Below, piece after piece: positions 1 through 8,556 of a DNA stretch of 44,076 nucleotides. Made by a program: the position numbers and the translations under genes. This DNA comes from Beijerinckiaceae bacterium (GTDB lineage Bacteria > Pseudomonadota > Alphaproteobacteria > Rhizobiales > Beijerinckiaceae): assembly GCA_004298435.1 (NCBI GenBank), contig SCSF01000098.1:1-44076 (forward strand). Reading direction: 5' to 3'. The notes beneath the pieces were generated by a model. It ran no database searches, was not told the origin of the DNA, and saw only the letters and a list, made by a program, of their open reading frames with translations. Position 1 is the first letter of the stretch. Each line of letters opens with the position of its first letter.

Positions 1-104
1 GTCGCTGTAAGAGCGCGGCCACCCATTAACGCAGCCAACATATTGGCGCGCGCCGGATCGCCAGCGAGGGCGGCGGTTTCGGCAAGGGCGGCTGTGCTCA
101 ACAT
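1..104 (-). CDS. ArsR-type winged-helix regulator, N-terminal fragment
   Basis: The reverse strand reads from an ATG at 104 to the window edge and gives 34 residues beginning MLSTAALAETAALAGDPARA, followed by NMLAALMGGRALTA. This alanine-rich helix leading into 'DPARANMLAAL' is the usual opening of ArsR/SmtB-family HTH regulators. A Shine-Dalgarno sequence (AAGGAG) lies just before the ATG. The gene follows the flavin-reductase-like gene by about 20 bases on the same strand, so the two are probably co-transcribed. The effector-binding part is outside the window, so the ligand cannot be guessed. Confidence 0.7.
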   Translation of the reverse strand, partial: MLSTAALAETAALAGDPARANMLAALMGGRALTA

Positions 105-124
105 GGCTCCTTATCCTTACACTG

Positions 125-787
125 TCATATCTCTGATTTGAACGTCCGCCCAAGGTCGAAGCCTGTCCCGAAATAGTGTCGAAACACATAGAGCAATGGT
201 TGCCATTTGGCGGTGTCTATATGGTTCGTGCCAGGAATAACGATGTCCGGATGCGCATGAACGCGGACGACCCTTGCTTCGATGATCTGGAAAGCCTCCG
301 GCCGCTCTTTAGGCCAATCACCCCCAGGGTCGTGACATACGATAACCTCGGCTTCGAACTGGATCGGACATTCAGCGATCCTCTGCGGTCTGACGACCGC
401 TGATGCCTGTGGGGTGAAACCGGAAGCCTCGAACTTCTCGGGCTCGAATTTGTAGCCGATCTTCTCCTTATGCGGCGGCACAGGATTACAGCCGGTTCCA
501 CGCGCGATTGCCTCCACCTTCGGCCAAAGGTCCGGCGAGGGAAAATTGAGCACAATCTGACGATTCCGCACTGCATTCTCCCGACCTTTGCTCGTCGAGG
601 TCATTCCCAGGACGACGCGATCGAACAGCATCCACACCGAGGACATCGGCGAGATATTCGTCGTGCCGTCAAGGTTGAGGCTCGTTATCAGCACAACGGG
701 GGTGCCCACATAAAGCACCGTGGGAGCGATTTCGATGTGCGCGTCATCAGGCGGAGGCTCGGCAATGCGTTCGATGCAGGGAAACAT
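125..787 (-). CDS. flavin reductase-like (FMN-binding split-barrel) protein
   Basis: This 220-residue protein reads as a flavin reductase-like domain. The N-terminal half contains PTVLYVGTPVVLITSLNLDG and then 'TTNISPMSSVWMLFDRVVLG', the pattern of beta strands that form the FMN split barrel; 'GRENAVRNRQIVLNFPS' follows. Family members bind FMN, and some supply reduced flavin to monooxygenases; the substrate here is unknown. The start at 787 has GGAGCAGC upstream. It is transcribed away from the LysR cluster and into the ArsR gene, which may regulate it. Family assignment is fairly secure; the physiological role is not. Confidence 0.75.
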   Translation of the reverse strand: MFPCIERIAEPPPDDAHIEIAPTVLYVGTPVVLITSLNLDGTTNISPMSSVWMLFDRVVLGMTSTSKGRENAVRNRQIVLNFPSPDLWPKVEAIARGTGCNPVPPHKEKIGYKFEPEKFEASGFTPQASAVVRPQRIAECPIQFEAEVIVCHDPGGDWPKERPEAFQIIEARVVRVHAHPDIVIPGTNHIDTAKWQPLLYVFRHYFGTGFDLGRTFKSEI

Positions 788-873
788 AAAGCTGCTCCAA
801 TGATGAAGCGGCAGCTTACTTGACCTGATGGGAGCGATGTTTCGGTCAGAACCGAACTATCCGGGGCGCGTTC

Positions 874-1767
874 CTAACTCCGAAATCGAAGCGCCTCGAT
901 CAGCAGAGCAAAGCCGGAGGAATGCTGGCGGCGGCTCGGATAATAGAGGTGGTAGCCCGGAAATGGCGGACACCAGTCCTCAAGCACCCGCCTCAGAACC
1001 CTATCCTCCACAAGAGGAAGCACTTGATCCTCGGGCAGATACACGATGCCCAAACCGTCGATGGCCGCCTGTAGCGCCAGGGACGGATCATTGACAATCA
1101 TCTGTCCATCGACGCGCACGTTGAGCGCCCTGTTTTTCTTCTCGAACTCCCAGGCATACAGGCCCCCGTATGTTGGAAAACGCAGATTGATGCAGTTGTG
1201 CCCGCTGAGATCGTGCGGGGTCTGGGGAACCTCGTGCCTGGAGAAGTAGGTGGGTGAGGCGGCTGCCGCCATGCGGATATCCGGTCCGATACGAACCGCC
1301 ACCATGTCCTGCGCGATCGTCTCACCAAGGCGGACGCCTGCGTCGAACCGCTCGGCGACAATATCGACGAAGCCGGCGTCAACGCTGAGTTCGACCTTAA
1401 TGTCAGGATAATCGGGCAAAAGTCTTGCGAGCGACGGCTCAATGATGGTGCGCGCCGGATGAGCGCCTGTCGTGATGCGGATCGTCCCCGCGGGTTTGTC
1501 GCGCATCTCGCCAAGGGCGTGGAGTTCAGCTTCAATCCCGTCGAAATGTGATCCGACCGCGCCAAGCAGACGCTCGCCCGCCTCCGTAGGAACGACATTC
1601 CGCGTCGTGCGGTTGAGCAACCGAATGCCCAGCCTCTCTTCGAGACCACGGATTGTATGACTGAGCGCCGACGTCGAAAGGCCCATCTGCGCGGCTGCGC
1701 GGGTGAAGCTGCGCTCCGTCGCTACCGCTCGGAACGCAACCAGGTCATCGAAGTTGTTCCTTGCCAT
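874..1767 (-). CDS. LysR-family transcriptional regulator
   Basis: The 297 residues have the length and layout of a LysR-type regulator. An N-terminal winged HTH spans residues 1-65, with 'SFTRAAAQMGLSTSALSHTI' and 'RLLNRTTRNVVPTEAG'. A periplasmic-binding-like effector domain follows from about residue 90. It is divergent from the decarboxylase-like/aldo-keto reductase/alcohol dehydrogenase genes, the usual LysR arrangement, so it probably controls them and itself. A T-N11-A dyad lies two bases upstream of its start codon. The inducer is not predictable from the sequence. Confidence 0.92.
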   Translation of the reverse strand: MARNNFDDLVAFRAVATERSFTRAAAQMGLSTSALSHTIRGLEERLGIRLLNRTTRNVVPTEAGERLLGAVGSHFDGIEAELHALGEMRDKPAGTIRITTGAHPARTIIEPSLARLLPDYPDIKVELSVDAGFVDIVAERFDAGVRLGETIAQDMVAVRIGPDIRMAAAASPTYFSRHEVPQTPHDLSGHNCINLRFPTYGGLYAWEFEKKNRALNVRVDGQMIVNDPSLALQAAIDGLGIVYLPEDQVLPLVEDRVLRRVLEDWCPPFPGYHLYYPSRRQHSSGFALLIEALRFRS

Positions 1768-1768
1768 T

Positions 1769-1785
1769 GTTGAGCCTGATTCAAC
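1769..1785. promoter_or_regulatory. candidate LysR box (T-N11-A dyad)
   Basis: GTTGA-N7-TCAAC is a perfect 5-bp dyad that fits the T-N11-A core of LysR-type operators. It sits in the 92-base divergent intergenic region, right next to the LysR start codon. Binding here could repress lysR and activate the divergent genes. This is a pattern match only. Confidence 0.45.
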
Positions 1786-1802
1786 ACTGTTTTCGAATTA
1801 TC

Positions 1803-1850
1803 CAATCTAATCCTTGTGAGCGCCGACGCCTAGATTGCAGCTCACAAGGA
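1803..1850 (+). promoter_or_regulatory. interleaved inverted repeats over the RBS of the decarboxylase-like gene
   Basis: CAATCTA (1803-1809) pairs with TAGATTG (1831-1837), and TCCTTGTGAG (1811-1820) pairs with CTCACAAGGA (1841-1850). The order is A-B-A'-B', the topology of an H-type pseudoknot, and B' contains the AAGGA ribosome-binding sequence of the gene starting at 1860. It could instead be two overlapping operator dyads for the neighbouring LysR protein. The transcription start is unknown, so it is not certain that the whole structure is in the mRNA. Confidence 0.35.
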
Positions 1851-1859
1851 GATTTCGAT

Positions 1860-2213
1860 ATGGCCGAAAAGAAGACCCTGATGCGGGCGCCGTGGAGCGA
1901 TATTGCGCCCCGGCTGACCGAGATCAGCAACGAAGTGCTGTTCGATGATGTATGGCAGCGACCGGTGCTCTCTTCGCGCGATCGCAGCCTCATCACAGTT
2001 GCGAGCCTGATCTCGCTCTACCGAAGCAACGAATTGCCGTTTCACCTTCGGAAGGCGCTCGAGAACGGCGTCAGCCGGGAGGAAATCATCGAGATAATCA
2101 CGCACCTTGCCTTCTATTCGGGTTGGCCCACCGCAAGCACGGCCATCGCGATCGCCCGGCAAGTGTTCGCGGATGTGGACCAGCGGGAAACTGGCGGCAA
2201 TCAGCACAACTGA
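1860..2213 (+). CDS. carboxymuconolactone decarboxylase-family protein
   Basis: The start is taken at the ATG at 1860, preceded by AAGGAG, which gives 117 residues beginning MAEKKTLMRAPWSDIAPRL. The pattern 'SSRDRSLITVASLISLYRSN', then 'ELPFHLRKALENGVSREEI', then 'HLAFYSGWPTASTA' is typical of the gamma-carboxymuconolactone decarboxylase family. There is no CxxC pair, so it is not a peroxidase of the AhpD type. The family's characterised reaction decarboxylates a lactone in aromatic catabolism, but many small members beside oxidoreductases have no proven substrate. It is the first gene of a probable operon with the following aldo/keto reductase. Confidence 0.85.
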   Translation: MAEKKTLMRAPWSDIAPRLTEISNEVLFDDVWQRPVLSSRDRSLITVASLISLYRSNELPFHLRKALENGVSREEIIEIITHLAFYSGWPTASTAIAIARQVFADVDQRETGGNQHN

Positions 2214-2218
2214 TGTGA

Positions 2219-3313
<1,095 letters not shown>

Positions 3314-3316
3314 TAT

Positions 3317-3420
3317 GGAGCCGTTTCGGTTCTGATGGAATCAAAACCGCGGCTCCAGTTATTTGTTTCGACGCGTTTTCTTCACGCGAACCGGAAGCCA
3401 CTTCACTTGAAAACGCTCTG
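3317..3420 (-). repeat. dispersed two-part palindromic repeat, copy 1 (full)
   Basis: Read on the reverse strand, part A runs from AGAGCGTTTTC through GTGAAGTGG and TTCGCGTGAAGAAAACGCG. Part B is a GGAGCCGCGGTTTT...GAACCGAAACGGCTCC hairpin. The same A and B blocks recur at about 19345, 37385 and in part elsewhere in this window. Part B starts four bases after the aldo/keto reductase stop codon and could serve as its terminator. Confidence 0.7.
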
Positions 3421-3447
3421 ATCACAAAAACCAATAAGGAAAATACC

Positions 3448-4491
3448 ATGCGTGCAACTGTCATGCACAAGGCGCACGACGTGCGCATCGAGACCATTCC
3501 TGACGCCGCCATCCAGCATCCTGCGGACGCCATTATTCGCATCACGCGTGCCTGCATCTGCGGAAGTGATCTCTGGCCGTACAATGATCTCCAGCCAAAC
3601 GGTGCGCCGGATGGCCGCCGCATGGGACATGAGGCGATCGGGATCGTCGAGGCGGTCGGCGCAGAAGTCCACACGATCCGACCAGGCCAGCTCGTCATCA
3701 TGCCCTTCGCCTATTCGGACGGCACCTGCATGTTCTGCGATGAGGGGCTGAATACTTCCTGCGTGCATGGCGGCTTCTTCGGTGTCGGAGGCGAGGCAGG
3801 CGGCGCGCAGGCCGAAGCGCTCCGCATTCCGCAGGCTGACGGCACGCTTTATCCGCTTTCGGTCGGCGAGGACGATGCGCTGATGCCTTCGCTGCTGACG
3901 CTGTCCGATGTAATGGGCACCGGCCATCATGCGGCGATCACAGCCCGCGTGAAACCCGGCCACAAGGTGGCGGTGATCGGCGATGGGGCCGTCGGCCTTT
4001 GCGGCGTCATCGCCGCCAAGCGGCTCGGAGCCGAGCAGATCATCATCATGGGCAGGCACGCCGATCGGATCGCGTTGGCGAAAGATTTCGGCGCCACCGA
4101 TGTTGTGAGTGCGCGCGGCGATGAAGCCGTCGAACAGATTCGCCAACTCACCCAGGGCTTCGGCGTACACGCCGTGCTTGAGTGCGTCGGAAGCGAACCG
4201 GCGATCGCGGCTGCTTTAGGTATCGTGCGGCCGGGTGGTGCAATCGGTCGTGTTGGCGTGCCGCATTACGGCTCGGTCGATCTGTCCGGAACCCTCTTCT
4301 ACCAGAACGTGACCATTGGCGGCGGCCCTGCTCCGGTTCGCGCCTATATCGATGAATTGCTGCCCGACATTATGGATGGGCGGATAGAACCTGGCAAGGT
4401 ATTCGATCGCACTGTTCGCCTCGACGAGGTTCCAGACGGCTATCGCGCCATGAACGACCGCGAAAGCCTGAAAGTACTGGTCCGCCCCTGA
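3448..4491 (+). CDS. zinc-dependent alcohol dehydrogenase family protein
   Basis: This 347-residue medium-chain dehydrogenase has the catalytic zinc site Cys in 'ACICGSDLWPY' and His-Glu in 'MGHEAIGIVEAVGAEV'. The structural zinc loop is 'SDGTCMFCDEGLNTSC', where the usual first cysteine is Asp. A Rossmann NAD(P) site is seen as 'VAVIGDGAVGLCGVIAAKRL'. It probably oxidises an alcohol or reduces an aldehyde in the cytoplasm. It follows the aldo/keto reductase after 134 bases that hold repeat copy 1, so it may be transcribed separately. The Asp variant of the loop is, from memory, common in this subfamily. Confidence 0.9.
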   Translation: MRATVMHKAHDVRIETIPDAAIQHPADAIIRITRACICGSDLWPYNDLQPNGAPDGRRMGHEAIGIVEAVGAEVHTIRPGQLVIMPFAYSDGTCMFCDEGLNTSCVHGGFFGVGGEAGGAQAEALRIPQADGTLYPLSVGEDDALMPSLLTLSDVMGTGHHAAITARVKPGHKVAVIGDGAVGLCGVIAAKRLGAEQIIIMGRHADRIALAKDFGATDVVSARGDEAVEQIRQLTQGFGVHAVLECVGSEPAIAAALGIVRPGGAIGRVGVPHYGSVDLSGTLFYQNVTIGGGPAPVRAYIDELLPDIMDGRIEPGKVFDRTVRLDEVPDGYRAMNDRESLKVLVRP

Positions 4492-4511
4492 AGGGCGTCA
4501 AAGGACGTTCC

Positions 4512-4871
4512 CTACGCCTCGTTCAGCCCGGCGCCACGCTCGCTCAAAAAGTCGGTGCCTTTCGCGGTGAGCCTGAAGCGCGAAGAGCTATCCAGCCGCG
4601 CGATATAGCCACCGGCGAGAAGCTGCTCCAGGCATTGGCGTTTGCCCCTCGCCAGATTGGGCAGGTCGCGCTCTCCGATATCGGCCAATAGCTCGATTTG
4701 GGCTTGGCTCAGGACCGAAGCCTGTTCTCTCTGGGCCGGAATATCGCCGATGAGCGGCGCATCCTGTTTCAATTGTATTTCCGGATGGTCTTTGCTGAGC
4801 GCGCCCTGACCACCCTTCTGCGCATCGCGAGGCGTGACCTTCTGTGATGCACTGTCCAACTTCTCAGCCAT
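4512..4871 (-). CDS. hypothetical protein, winged-helix-like C-terminus
   Basis: I do not recognise a named family for these 119 residues. The first 55 are polar and low in hydrophobic residues, probably disordered. The last 65 contain 'QCLEQLLAGGYIARLD' followed by 'SSRFRLTAKGTDFLSERGAG', which reads like a recognition helix and wing of a small winged-helix domain ('LTAKG' is common in MarR/PadR-like proteins). The start at 4871 has GGGATGAG upstream. It lies 63 bases after the SPFH gene on the same strand, so the two are probably co-transcribed. DNA binding is only a guess. Confidence 0.6.
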   Translation of the reverse strand: MAEKLDSASQKVTPRDAQKGGQGALSKDHPEIQLKQDAPLIGDIPAQREQASVLSQAQIELLADIGERDLPNLARGKRQCLEQLLAGGYIARLDSSSRFRLTAKGTDFLSERGAGLNEA

Positions 4872-4934
4872 CGTTTTCTCATCCCGCTTTGGATCTGACT
4901 TCTGAAATCCAAACCGGGTGAAAATGGTTCCAAG

Positions 4935-5792
4935 TCAGGCGCCGGGCGATCCTTCCTGCGGCGTAGCTGTCTCCGCGACCGCAAGCGCCACCGCAGGATT
5001 CATGCTGTCGATCATCGACGTCGGCATCAGGATCGTCGCGCCGCGCTCCTTCGTCGTCTCGTAGATGATATTCATGGCGCGCAGTTGCAGAGCCTGCGGG
5101 TGCGACTCGTAAGTGACGGACGCCTCGACAAAACTTGCGGCGATGGCGGCTTCCGCCGATCCGAGAATGACCCGCGCCTGCTTCTCCCTTTCCGCCTGCG
5201 CCTGCCGGGACATGGCGTCCTGCAAGGCGACCGGGATTGCGACATCGCGGATTTCGACTGAGTTAACCGAAATGCCCCAGTCGGCGATCTTGCCGCCGAT
5301 CTCGGCGCGCAACAGCTCGTCGGCTGCCGCACGCTCGGAGAGAAGGGCCGACAGCATCGATGAGCCGATCATCTCGCGCAGCGAAGTCTGCGCCACGCGG
5401 TCAATCGCCTCACGATAATTGGCTATGTTCAGCGCCGCCTTTTGCGCGTCGTGAACAAACCAGAAGATGATCGCGTCCACATTGACAGGAACGGTGTCTT
5501 TCGTGAGCGCAGCCTCGGCGCTGAATGCCGTCGTCTGGATCCGCTCGTCGATAACCGCCACGACGCTGTCGATGATCGGAATGATCAGAAACAGGCCCGG
5601 CCCTCTTATCCCGAGCAATTTGCCCGCGCGCAGGATGACAAACCGCTGCCAGACGTTCGCCATCTTCAGAGCCGCGGAGATGATGATGGCAACGACAATA
5701 AGGGCGACTCCCAGATAGGTATGGCCTGCAAAGCCTGCCCCTATCCCTCCGGCAGCAAAGATAACGGTCAGAAATAAAGTGATGGGATTCAT
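4935..5792 (-). CDS. slipin/stomatin-like SPFH-domain membrane protein
   Basis: The 285 residues begin with two hydrophobic stretches (about 4-45), followed by an SPFH/band-7 domain from about residue 60: 'GPGLFLIIPIIDSVVAVIDE', 'TKDTVPVNVDAIIFWFVHD', and 'SLREMIGSSMLSALLSERAA'. An Ala/Glu/Arg-rich coiled stretch ('AMSRQAQAEREKQARVILG') and the typical slipin tail follow. Such proteins oligomerise on the inner membrane and are linked to lipid microdomains and protease control. The partner NfeD is not next to it; a small hypothetical gene is. The start has GGGAGCC upstream. Class assignment is secure; function is not. Confidence 0.9.
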   Translation of the reverse strand: MNPITLFLTVIFAAGGIGAGFAGHTYLGVALIVVAIIISAALKMANVWQRFVILRAGKLLGIRGPGLFLIIPIIDSVVAVIDERIQTTAFSAEAALTKDTVPVNVDAIIFWFVHDAQKAALNIANYREAIDRVAQTSLREMIGSSMLSALLSERAAADELLRAEIGGKIADWGISVNSVEIRDVAIPVALQDAMSRQAQAEREKQARVILGSAEAAIAASFVEASVTYESHPQALQLRAMNIIYETTKERGATILMPTSMIDSMNPAVALAVAETATPQEGSPGA

Positions 5793-5988
5793 CGCTGCGG
5801 CTCCCTATGGAAATTCCTCAATCCAACAAAGCTTATCCGCAGATTTGGTGCAGGTCATTTCCGAGACGGCTTGCAGCGGGCTGACGTGCTGCCGCCATAC
5901 TGATAAGACGGGAAGACGGGCAATCAGCGGCTTCTATCGAAGCAATACAGCCTCGGCTGCTGTTCCTGCCACTCAACCGCGAGGACGA

Positions 5989-6747
5989 ATGCGGAAAATT
6001 CTGATCATCGGCATCGGCGCGGGCAACCCGGATTATCTGACGGTCCAGGCCATCGATGCGCTCAATCATGCGGATGTCTTCTTCATTCCGGATAAGGGTA
6101 CTGAGAAGGCCGCCTTGCGGCAGCTCCGGACAGAGATCTGCGAGCGCTTCATCAAGAATACGACCTACCGGACGGTCCCTTTCAAAATTCCGCGCCGGGC
6201 CGAGGCCGGCGAAGATTACCGCTCAAGCGTCGATGAATGGCATGCGAAACTCGAGGCCAGTTACGGAAGACTGTTCACGGAGGAACTTGCGGAGGGCGAG
6301 TGCGGAGCCTTTCTGGTCTGGGGTGATCCTTCGCTTTACGACAGCACGCTGCGCATCCTTGAGGCAATGCAGCGGAAGGGTTTTGCATTCGAATATGAGG
6401 TGATCCCTGGTATCAGCGCCGTCCAGGCTCTTGCCGCGCAGCACCGCATTGCCCTCAACCGCATCGGCGAGCCGGTTCTCATCACGACGGGACGCAAGCT
6501 GGCGGAAGGCATCCCGGACGGCGTTGGCGATGTCGTCGTGATGCTCGATGGCGCTCAGACGTTCAGGCAGGTCGCTTCCGCCGATCTCGATATCTACTGG
6601 GGGGCCTATCTCGGCAGCGGCGACGAAATCCTGGTGTCTGGAAAGCTTTCCGACGTGATGGATGAAATCGAGCGGATCAGAAGCAAGGCACGCGAGGAAC
6701 ATGGCTGGATCATGGATACCTATCTGCTGCGCAAAAGCGGACAATGA
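5989..6747 (+). CDS. cobF: precorrin-6A synthase (deacetylating)
   Basis: From the ATG at 5989 the protein has 252 residues and is a SAM-dependent tetrapyrrole methylase. 'MRKILIIGIGAGNPDYLT' is the N-terminal strand and glycine loop, 'FLVWGDPSLYDSTLRIL' the second motif and 'YEVIPGISAVQALAAQHRIA' the third. The N-terminal 'HADVFFIPDKGTEKAALRQL' and the length fit CobF, which methylates C-1 with loss of acetate in aerobic cobalamin synthesis. The longer reading frame back to 5779 is unlikely, because it would overlap the divergent SPFH start. No other cob gene is adjacent, so it is a stand-alone member of the pathway. Confidence 0.88.
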   Translation: MRKILIIGIGAGNPDYLTVQAIDALNHADVFFIPDKGTEKAALRQLRTEICERFIKNTTYRTVPFKIPRRAEAGEDYRSSVDEWHAKLEASYGRLFTEELAEGECGAFLVWGDPSLYDSTLRILEAMQRKGFAFEYEVIPGISAVQALAAQHRIALNRIGEPVLITTGRKLAEGIPDGVGDVVVMLDGAQTFRQVASADLDIYWGAYLGSGDEILVSGKLSDVMDEIERIRSKAREEHGWIMDTYLLRKSGQ

Positions 6748-6897
6748 CGAAGCCCCGCCAAGCGCAGCCGTATCGCCAACATTCAAGTCCGATGAAGAAA
6801 TGTTGCAGGCCGGGTTTCCGCCGCAAAGCCGCCTTAAGGGCTCTTCGTGCGATCCGAGGCAAAGGCCGTTCGGCTTCGAGGTTAGGGACACGCGCAG

Positions 6898-7290
6898 GTG
6901 ATTGAGAAGGCGACAGGGATGTGGGAGGCTATCGCAAGAGACGCGTCACGCCCAGTGCGGTGGAGTCTTCGCACTGCCGCCCTGGCAGGCTTTGCGCTCC
7001 TTGCGCTTGGCGCAGAAGCCGCAGCACAAGGCAACGCTACTCCGCCTATGCCACCGCCGCGCCCGGCGGCCCTCGCGACATCGCCGCAGATCAATCCCCA
7101 GATGCCCACTTTGCCTCCGGGCGTCGATCCAATGGTTGCCGATTTCGCGCCGGACAAGCCCGAGGCCCTGCCGCCTGCTTCGCGGGCACAGATGCACAAG
7201 TGCGGAAGTGAATGGCAGAAGATGAAAGCGTCGGGCGCTGCGGCTGACAAAACCTGGCTCTCCTTCGCCAAGGTCTGTCTGGTGAAATAA
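6898..7290 (+). CDS. small proline-rich exported protein
   Basis: A GTG at 6898 gives 130 residues; an ATG at 6919 is an equally possible start (123 residues). A basic segment and the hydrophobic stretch 'TAALAGFALLALGAEAAAQG' form a signal peptide with likely cleavage after AAA. The mature part is rich in proline ('PPMPPPRPA'), then ends with 'HKCGSEWQKMKASG' and 'WLSFAKVC'. This C-x3-W ... W-x2-F-x3-C pattern is familiar from small secreted Rhizobiales proteins. The two cysteines probably form a disulfide in the periplasm. Function unknown. Confidence 0.65.
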   Translation: MIEKATGMWEAIARDASRPVRWSLRTAALAGFALLALGAEAAAQGNATPPMPPPRPAALATSPQINPQMPTLPPGVDPMVADFAPDKPEALPPASRAQMHKCGSEWQKMKASGAAADKTWLSFAKVCLVK

Positions 7291-7291
7291 C

Positions 7292-7331
7292 GGAGCTCCG
7301 GTTCTGTTTTCATCAGAACCGGAACGTCTCC
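7292..7331 (+). repeat. dispersed repeat part B, copy 2; probable terminator
   Basis: TCCGGTTCTG (7297-7306) and CAGAACCGGA (7314-7323) are perfect 10-bp arms with a TTTTCAT loop, flanked by GGAG and CTCC. It begins two bases after the stop codon of the exported protein and matches part B of the dispersed repeat, without part A. It probably ends that transcript. Confidence 0.65.
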
Positions 7332-7577
7332 AGCCGCTACATGGGCGGCAATCGGTTATTTTAAAATCGCCATCAGCAGAATTGGCGTGGCCGAAATTTG
7401 CTTTCGAAGATCGGCTCAGCCAAAGCCATTTGAAGTTTGGTCGCCGGGTAAATCAAAGCCTGGCAATCGCTAGAAAAACTGGCGAGAAATCATAAAAAAG
7501 ACGGGACAACCGGGCCGGCATCCGCGTGCGAAATTCGCATTCGGAGCCGCACCGGCTGTCTCCGTTCTCAGCAGGCG

Positions 7578-7919
7578 TCAGACAGTCTCCGGAAGAGCCG
7601 GGGCCGGCGCTTTCGGTTTGCGGGCAGCCGACCGGCGCGCGGTCTTCTTGCCAGCGCTCTTCTTGCCGACCGACTTGCGTGCGGTCTTCTTGGCCGGAGA
7701 CTTCCGGGCAGTCGTCTTGACGGCCTTCTTTGCAGCGGTTCTCACCGTGCCCTTCTTGGCCGCAGTCTTCTTGGCCGCGGTCCTCTTGGCCGCAGTCTTC
7801 TTCACCGCGCTTTTCTTGCCGACCGCCTTGCGTGCGGTCTTCTTGGCAGCGGTCTTCCGTGCAGTCTTTTTAGCCGCAGTCTTCTTCGCGGGTTTACGTT
7901 TGGTGGTAGCCTTCACCAT
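7578..7919 (-). CDS. histone H1-like lysine/alanine-rich nucleoid protein
   Basis: The start is the ATG at 7919 with GAGGGGA upstream, giving 113 residues that are almost entirely Lys, Ala, Thr and Arg. Repeated KKTA, AAKK and KSxxKKTAR units begin at about residue 5; only the tail ('KPKAPAPALPETV') differs. Such proteins resemble the C-terminal tail of eukaryotic histone H1 and bacterial H1-like proteins, which bind DNA non-specifically. No folded domain is visible. It is probably a nucleoid-associated protein. The repetitive codons make length variation by slippage likely between strains. Confidence 0.8.
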   Translation of the reverse strand: MVKATTKRKPAKKTAAKKTARKTAAKKTARKAVGKKSAVKKTAAKRTAAKKTAAKKGTVRTAAKKAVKTTARKSPAKKTARKSVGKKSAGKKTARRSAARKPKAPAPALPETV

Positions 7920-8465
7920 GATCGAGTCCCCTCTGCTAATTAGTCGGCGTTGGTTGAAGTTGCCGACAAGAGGCCTCATTAGCGTACCGTGGTTAATCAG
8001 TCGTGCAAGAGGCTTGCACGCATAAAGCTACGAATCTTTGCGCAAACACGCTGTTTGAAGTCCATTCTGAAGCCTTGAAACATGCTCGCCGAGCATAGAC
8101 GCAGCGTCGGCAGGCATCGCATCAACGTGCATTCGCAAGGAGCATCGTCGCTGCATGAAACGCATCGGCAAAATGCACGACGCGATTTTGAAAACGCGCC
8201 GCACGAATGTCGTCAAGCAGCGCAGCTCGCGAACAAAGTCATTGTTTTTCTTGTGACTCCTGATTTTCTTCCCGGTTCGCGCAGAGCGTTTGCGATCCCC
8301 GTTGCGATACGAGTGAAGCACTTCATCGATCGATTGCACTCGATGTTAAAGCGCAGACAGCTCGCCACTCGATCTCTGATTCCGAGCCAGAAAAATACGC
8401 TCGATGAGCACTGCGCCCTGGCGTTCCAAAGCCGGCAGCGGGATCAAAAAAAAATTTTGTGGGGT
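7920..8465. other. gene-poor stretch upstream of the H1-like gene
   Basis: No convincing gene is seen here. It contains a perfect hairpin, CGTGCAAG-AGG-CTTGCACG (8002-8020), about 80-100 bases upstream of the H1-like start, which could be an operator. Short basic reading frames exist on both strands (for example from 8154 on plus) but lack family features. The right end is rich in A runs that form the T tract of the gatB terminator on the other strand. Confidence 0.5.
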
Positions 8466-8493
8466 CAAAAAAAATACCGCGAAAAGACCGCGG
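8466..8493 (-). terminator. rho-independent terminator of the gatB transcript
   Basis: On the reverse strand CCGCG-GTCTTTT-CGCGG is followed directly by TATTTTTTTT. This is a textbook intrinsic terminator about 65 bases after the gatB stop. A second hairpin (8519-8548, GCGAATCA...TGATTCGC with an inner CCGC/GCGG stem) lies between it and gatB. Confidence 0.8.
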
Positions 8494-8556
8494 CAAAGCA
8501 TCGAAAACAGCATGAAACGCGAATCACCCGCTTTCGCGGATGATTCGCAGCGCATT

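Noticed and set aside
3697-3770. Asp in place of the first structural-zinc cysteine in the alcohol dehydrogenase
   Set aside because: It looked like a loss of function, but from memory 'SDGTC' is common in this subfamily and is probably normal.
8028-8543. Short frames on both strands upstream of the H1-like gene
   Set aside because: They overlap one another, lack good ribosome-binding sites and overlap the gatB terminator region.
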